Source: JANNHK01 sp034408875
GTDB taxonomy: Bacteria; Actinomycetota; Acidimicrobiia; IMCC26256; PALSA-610
DNA length: 15,529 bases
Assembly (NCBI GenBank): GCA_034408875.1
Contig: JAWXCJ010000235.1
Span: 1 to 15,529 of the forward strand
Reading direction: 5' to 3'
Part shown: piece by piece, positions 13,252 through 15,529 of the stretch
Position numbering within the stretch: position 1 is the stretch's first letter
How the letters are laid out: every line of letters starts with the position of its first letter
The notes under the pieces: generated by a model
Told to the model about the DNA's origin: nothing
The model's database searches: none
What the model saw: only the letters and a program-made list of their open reading frames with translations
Position numbers and translations under genes: made by a program

Positions 13252-15263
13252 CAGTGCACACCCTCGTCAACGATGGGTCGACTCCGCGCTCCGCCTTCGA
13301 CCGCAGCCGAGGCGAGATGCCCGCCACCGGGGCCGGCTCCGCTGTCGTCTCCCTCATCCTCGGCAGTTGCCGGTTCGAGGGCCCAGGCCACGAGCCCGAA
13401 GAATCCGACCACGACACCGGCGGCGAGGATGTACCAGTTCTTGAACACGAAGCCGTAACCGAGGATCGGAAGCGCGAGCGCGAACACGAACGGCCAGTAC
13501 GACGGTGACGGCATGTGGATCCCGTGCCCGTCGGCCTCGAGGTGCTCGTGCTCCTCGGTGTCGACCGCCGCACCCGCGGGCAGGCGCAACAGCCGGCCTT
13601 CGTCGTCTTCGGTGTACTTGCGGTGCCAGAATTCGTCGCGGTGCTCGATGACCGGTACCTGGGCGAAGTTGTACTCGGGCGGCGGCGACGGCGTCATCCA
13701 CTCGATCGTGCGTCCGTCCCACGGATCGGACGGGGCCGGCGGCGAATACCGCGACATGAACGCGTTGACCAGGAACACGAGGAACGCGAGCGCGATCGTG
13801 AACGAGCCGAGCGTGGCGAGCTGATTGAGCCCCTCCCACTGGAGCCCTTCGTCGTACGTGTACGTGCGGCGGGGCTGGCCCTCCAGGCCGAGGAAGTGCA
13901 TCGGGAAGAACGTGAGGTTGAAGCCGATAACGAGCAACCAGAACTGCACCTTGCCCAGCTTCTCGTTCATCATGCGCCCGAAGATCTTCGGCCACCAGTA
14001 GTAGAAGCCGCCGAACAGCGCGAACACGAGGCCACCGAATAGCACGTAATGGAAGTGGGCGACGACGAAGTACGTGTCGTGCTGCTGCGTGTCGGCCGGG
14101 ACGATCGCATGCATGACGCCGGACAGGCCGCCGATCGTGAACTGCGCGATGAACCCGAGCGCAAACAGCATGGGAGTTCGAAGCCGTACCGCGCCTCCCC
14201 ACACCGTTCCCAACCAGTTGAAGATCTTCACTCCGGTCGGGACCGCGATGAGCATCGTGGAGAGGCCGAACGCAGCGACCGCGACCGGGCCGATACCCGA
14301 CGTGAACATGTGGTGGGCCCACACGCCCCACCCGAGGAACCCGATCGCGATACCCGAGAACACGACGACCGCGTAGCCGAACAGGGGCTTGCGCGAGAAC
14401 ACGGGCAGGATCTCGGACACGATCCCCATGCCGGGGAGGATCAGGATGTACACCTCGGGATGGCCGAAGATCCAGAACAGATGCTGGTACAGGATCGGTT
14501 CGCCGCCCATCGCGGCGTTGAAGAAGTTCCCGTCGAAGTTGCGGTCGATGTACACCTGGATGAGCGCCGCGGTCACGGGCGGCATCGCGAACAGCGTGAG
14601 GAACGCGACGACGAGCATCATCCACACGAACACCGGCATGCGCATGAGCGTCATTCCCGGCGCGCGCATGTTCAGCGCGGTCACGATGAAGTTCACCGCG
14701 GTCGCGACCGACCCGATGCCCAGCATGATGATGCCGACCGCCCAGAAGTCGGGACCGCGGCCGGGCAGGAACCCGTCGGCCATCGGCGTGCTGTTGATCG
14801 GCGCGTAGTTGACCCAACCGCCGTTGGGCGCGCCACCGAGGAGGAACGACGAATACAGGAAGATCCCCCCGAACAGGAAGATCCAGTAGCCGAGCATGTT
14901 GAGGCGCGGGAACGCGACATCGCGGGCGCCGACCATGAGCGGCAGGAAGTAGTTCCCGAACGCGGCGGCGATCGGCATTCCCATGAGGAACACCATCGTC
15001 GTGCCGTGCATGGTGAACATCTGGTTGTACTGGTTCGCGTCGAGGAACGAGTTGTTCGGCGACGCGAGCTGAATACGAATGAGCAACGCCTCGACGCCAC
15101 CGACGAGGAAGAAAAAGATCGCCGTGGTGCCGTACATGATCGCGATCTTCTTGTGGTCCACCGTGGTGAACCAGCTCCAGAACCCGGTGCTCGACGTCGG
15201 CCGGCCGACGATGCGGGCCCGCTCGACCGGCGCCTGGGTTACGGCTTCTTCGACAGTGGTCAT
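13251..15263 (-). CDS. ctaD: Cytochrome c oxidase subunit I with C-terminal extension
   Basis: The catalytic haem-copper subunit, reducing O2 to water and pumping protons. Ligands are all present: H86 (FTMHGTTM) and H405 for the low-spin haem, H403 (VAHFHYVLFG) for the high-spin haem, and H268, H317, H318 for CuB, with Y272 of GHPEVY as the cross-linked tyrosine. D115 (GARDVAFPRLN) and E270 mark the D-channel and K345 (PTGVKIFNW) the K-channel, so this is an A-type (A1) oxidase. At 670 residues it is about 110-130 longer than the standard 12-helix form. The extra part has a hydrophilic linker (about 510-585), two further helices (about 588-606, 610-628) and a Gly/Asp-rich tail. It starts 6 bp after the ctaC stop. 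Confidence 0.97.
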   Translation of the reverse strand: MTTVEEAVTQAPVERARIVGRPTSSTGFWSWFTTVDHKKIAIMYGTTAIFFFLVGGVEALLIRIQLASPNNSFLDANQYNQMFTMHGTTMVFLMGMPIAAAFGNYFLPLMVGARDVAFPRLNMLGYWIFLFGGIFLYSSFLLGGAPNGGWVNYAPINSTPMADGFLPGRGPDFWAVGIIMLGIGSVATAVNFIVTALNMRAPGMTLMRMPVFVWMMLVVAFLTLFAMPPVTAALIQVYIDRNFDGNFFNAAMGGEPILYQHLFWIFGHPEVYILILPGMGIVSEILPVFSRKPLFGYAVVVFSGIAIGFLGWGVWAHHMFTSGIGPVAVAAFGLSTMLIAVPTGVKIFNWLGTVWGGAVRLRTPMLFALGFIAQFTIGGLSGVMHAIVPADTQQHDTYFVVAHFHYVLFGGLVFALFGGFYYWWPKIFGRMMNEKLGKVQFWLLVIGFNLTFFPMHFLGLEGQPRRTYTYDEGLQWEGLNQLATLGSFTIALAFLVFLVNAFMSRYSPPAPSDPWDGRTIEWMTPSPPPEYNFAQVPVIEHRDEFWHRKYTEDDEGRLLRLPAGAAVDTEEHEHLEADGHGIHMPSPSYWPFVFALALPILGYGFVFKNWYILAAGVVVGFFGLVAWALEPATAEDEGDDSGAGPGGGHLASAAVEGGARSRPIVDEGVH

Positions 15264-15269
15264 CGGGGG

Positions 15270-15529
15270 TTACTCACAGTCCGGGTGGACGGTCGGGTCC
15301 GTGGCCGTGTCACACAGCAGGAAGTGTGCAATCTCCTCGGCCTCTTCCTTGGTCATGCCCTTGTCCTTGAAGGACGGCATCCAGTTCTTCAGGGGTCCGG
15401 CCGGCTTCTGTTCCGGCGCGTCGTACACCCACTCCGTCAGGTTCTCGAGATTCATGTCGTACATACCCGACGCAAACGTCGTGCGATCACCCAGGTGCGT
15501 GAGGTTCGGGCCGGTACGGGACTCGGCGC
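15270..15529 (-). CDS. ctaC: Cytochrome c oxidase subunit II, C-terminal cytochrome c domain (5' end beyond window)
   Basis: Only the last 85 residues are in the window; the frame is open to the right edge. Reading from the edge it gives GPNLTHLGDRTTFASGMYD, then NLTEWVYDAPEQKPAGPLKN and WMPSFKDKGMTKEEAEEIAHFL. This is the distal half of a class I cytochrome c domain, with the axial Met in WMPSF, as found fused to subunit II of caa3 oxidases (compare the GPNLTH...KPGNKMP pattern of Bacillus CtaC). The CXXCH haem site, CuA domain and membrane helices lie outside. A free-standing cytochrome c cannot be excluded, but the position directly before ctaD favours ctaC. The protein ends with two cysteines 12 residues apart (LLC and DCE), probably extracytoplasmic. 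Confidence 0.85.
   Translation of the reverse strand, partial: AESRTGPNLTHLGDRTTFASGMYDMNLENLTEWVYDAPEQKPAGPLKNWMPSFKDKGMTKEEAEEIAHFLLCDTATDPTVHPDCE

Noticed and set aside
12584..13573. Upstream extension of the ctaF frame through ctaE
   Set aside because: It overlaps ctaE entirely in another frame; the MSETETG start at 12583 directly follows the ctaE stop and fits the COX4 family.
13354..14817. Second long minus-strand frame inside ctaD
   Set aside because: It is the out-of-frame shadow of ctaD, Arg/His-rich and without hydrophobic helices.
1..15529. CRISPR array, tRNA, insertion sequence, integrase or phage module
   Set aside because: No spaced direct repeats, cloverleaf, terminal inverted repeats or such protein motifs were found; the region is ordinary core genome.

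Overview
The window is high-GC (roughly two thirds G+C), very gene-dense chromosomal DNA from an actinobacterium. The set uppS, recO, glyS, dgt, dnaG resembles the loose cluster known in mycobacteria and other Actinomycetota. The single-chain alpha2 glycyl-tRNA synthetase and the five-helix cytochrome oxidase subunit III fit the same phylum. The caa3-type oxidase (subunit II ending in cytochrome c) and the weak or missing Shine-Dalgarno sequences suggest a deep-branching class such as Acidimicrobiia; that class assignment is inference. I see no tRNA, rRNA, CRISPR array, insertion sequence, integrase or phage gene, and no abrupt composition shift. I did not find a novel defence or mobile system.

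Layout. All genes but one lie on the minus strand, so transcription runs from high to low coordinates. Block 1 (1-2848) is dgt then dnaG: dNTP hydrolysis and replication priming. dnaG runs off the left edge after 590 codons. Block 2 (3021-8757) is recO, glyS, a J-like/RDD membrane protein and ppdK, tightly packed (15-nt gap, abutting, 8-nt overlap), so probably one operon of repair, translation and central carbon metabolism. Block 3 (8838-9572) is uppS, separated from recO by a strong 51-nt nested hairpin. The only plus-strand gene, a diacylglycerol-kinase-family lipid kinase (9598-10467), diverges from uppS. Block 4 (10474-15529) is a cytochrome c oxidase operon in the order ctaC-ctaD-ctaE-ctaF-ctaG, as in Bacillus, followed by a membrane-anchored blue-copper protein. 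ctaC enters from the right edge with only its cytochrome c tail visible.

How it works together. Block 4 encodes a proton-pumping A-type haem-copper oxidase with intact D- and K-channel residues, a copper-site assembly protein (CtaG) and a cupredoxin that could carry electrons or copper outside the membrane. uppS and the lipid kinase both act on membrane lipids, but a functional link is only suggested by adjacency.

Most worth a second look: the degenerate J-domain (no HPD) fused to an RDD membrane domain with a long acidic insertion; the nested hairpin in front of recO; TANNNT boxes placed for leaderless transcription at dgt, recO and uppS; a tandem 14-bp duplication that doubles the ribosome-binding site of the cupredoxin gene; and a two-helix C-terminal extension on CtaD.
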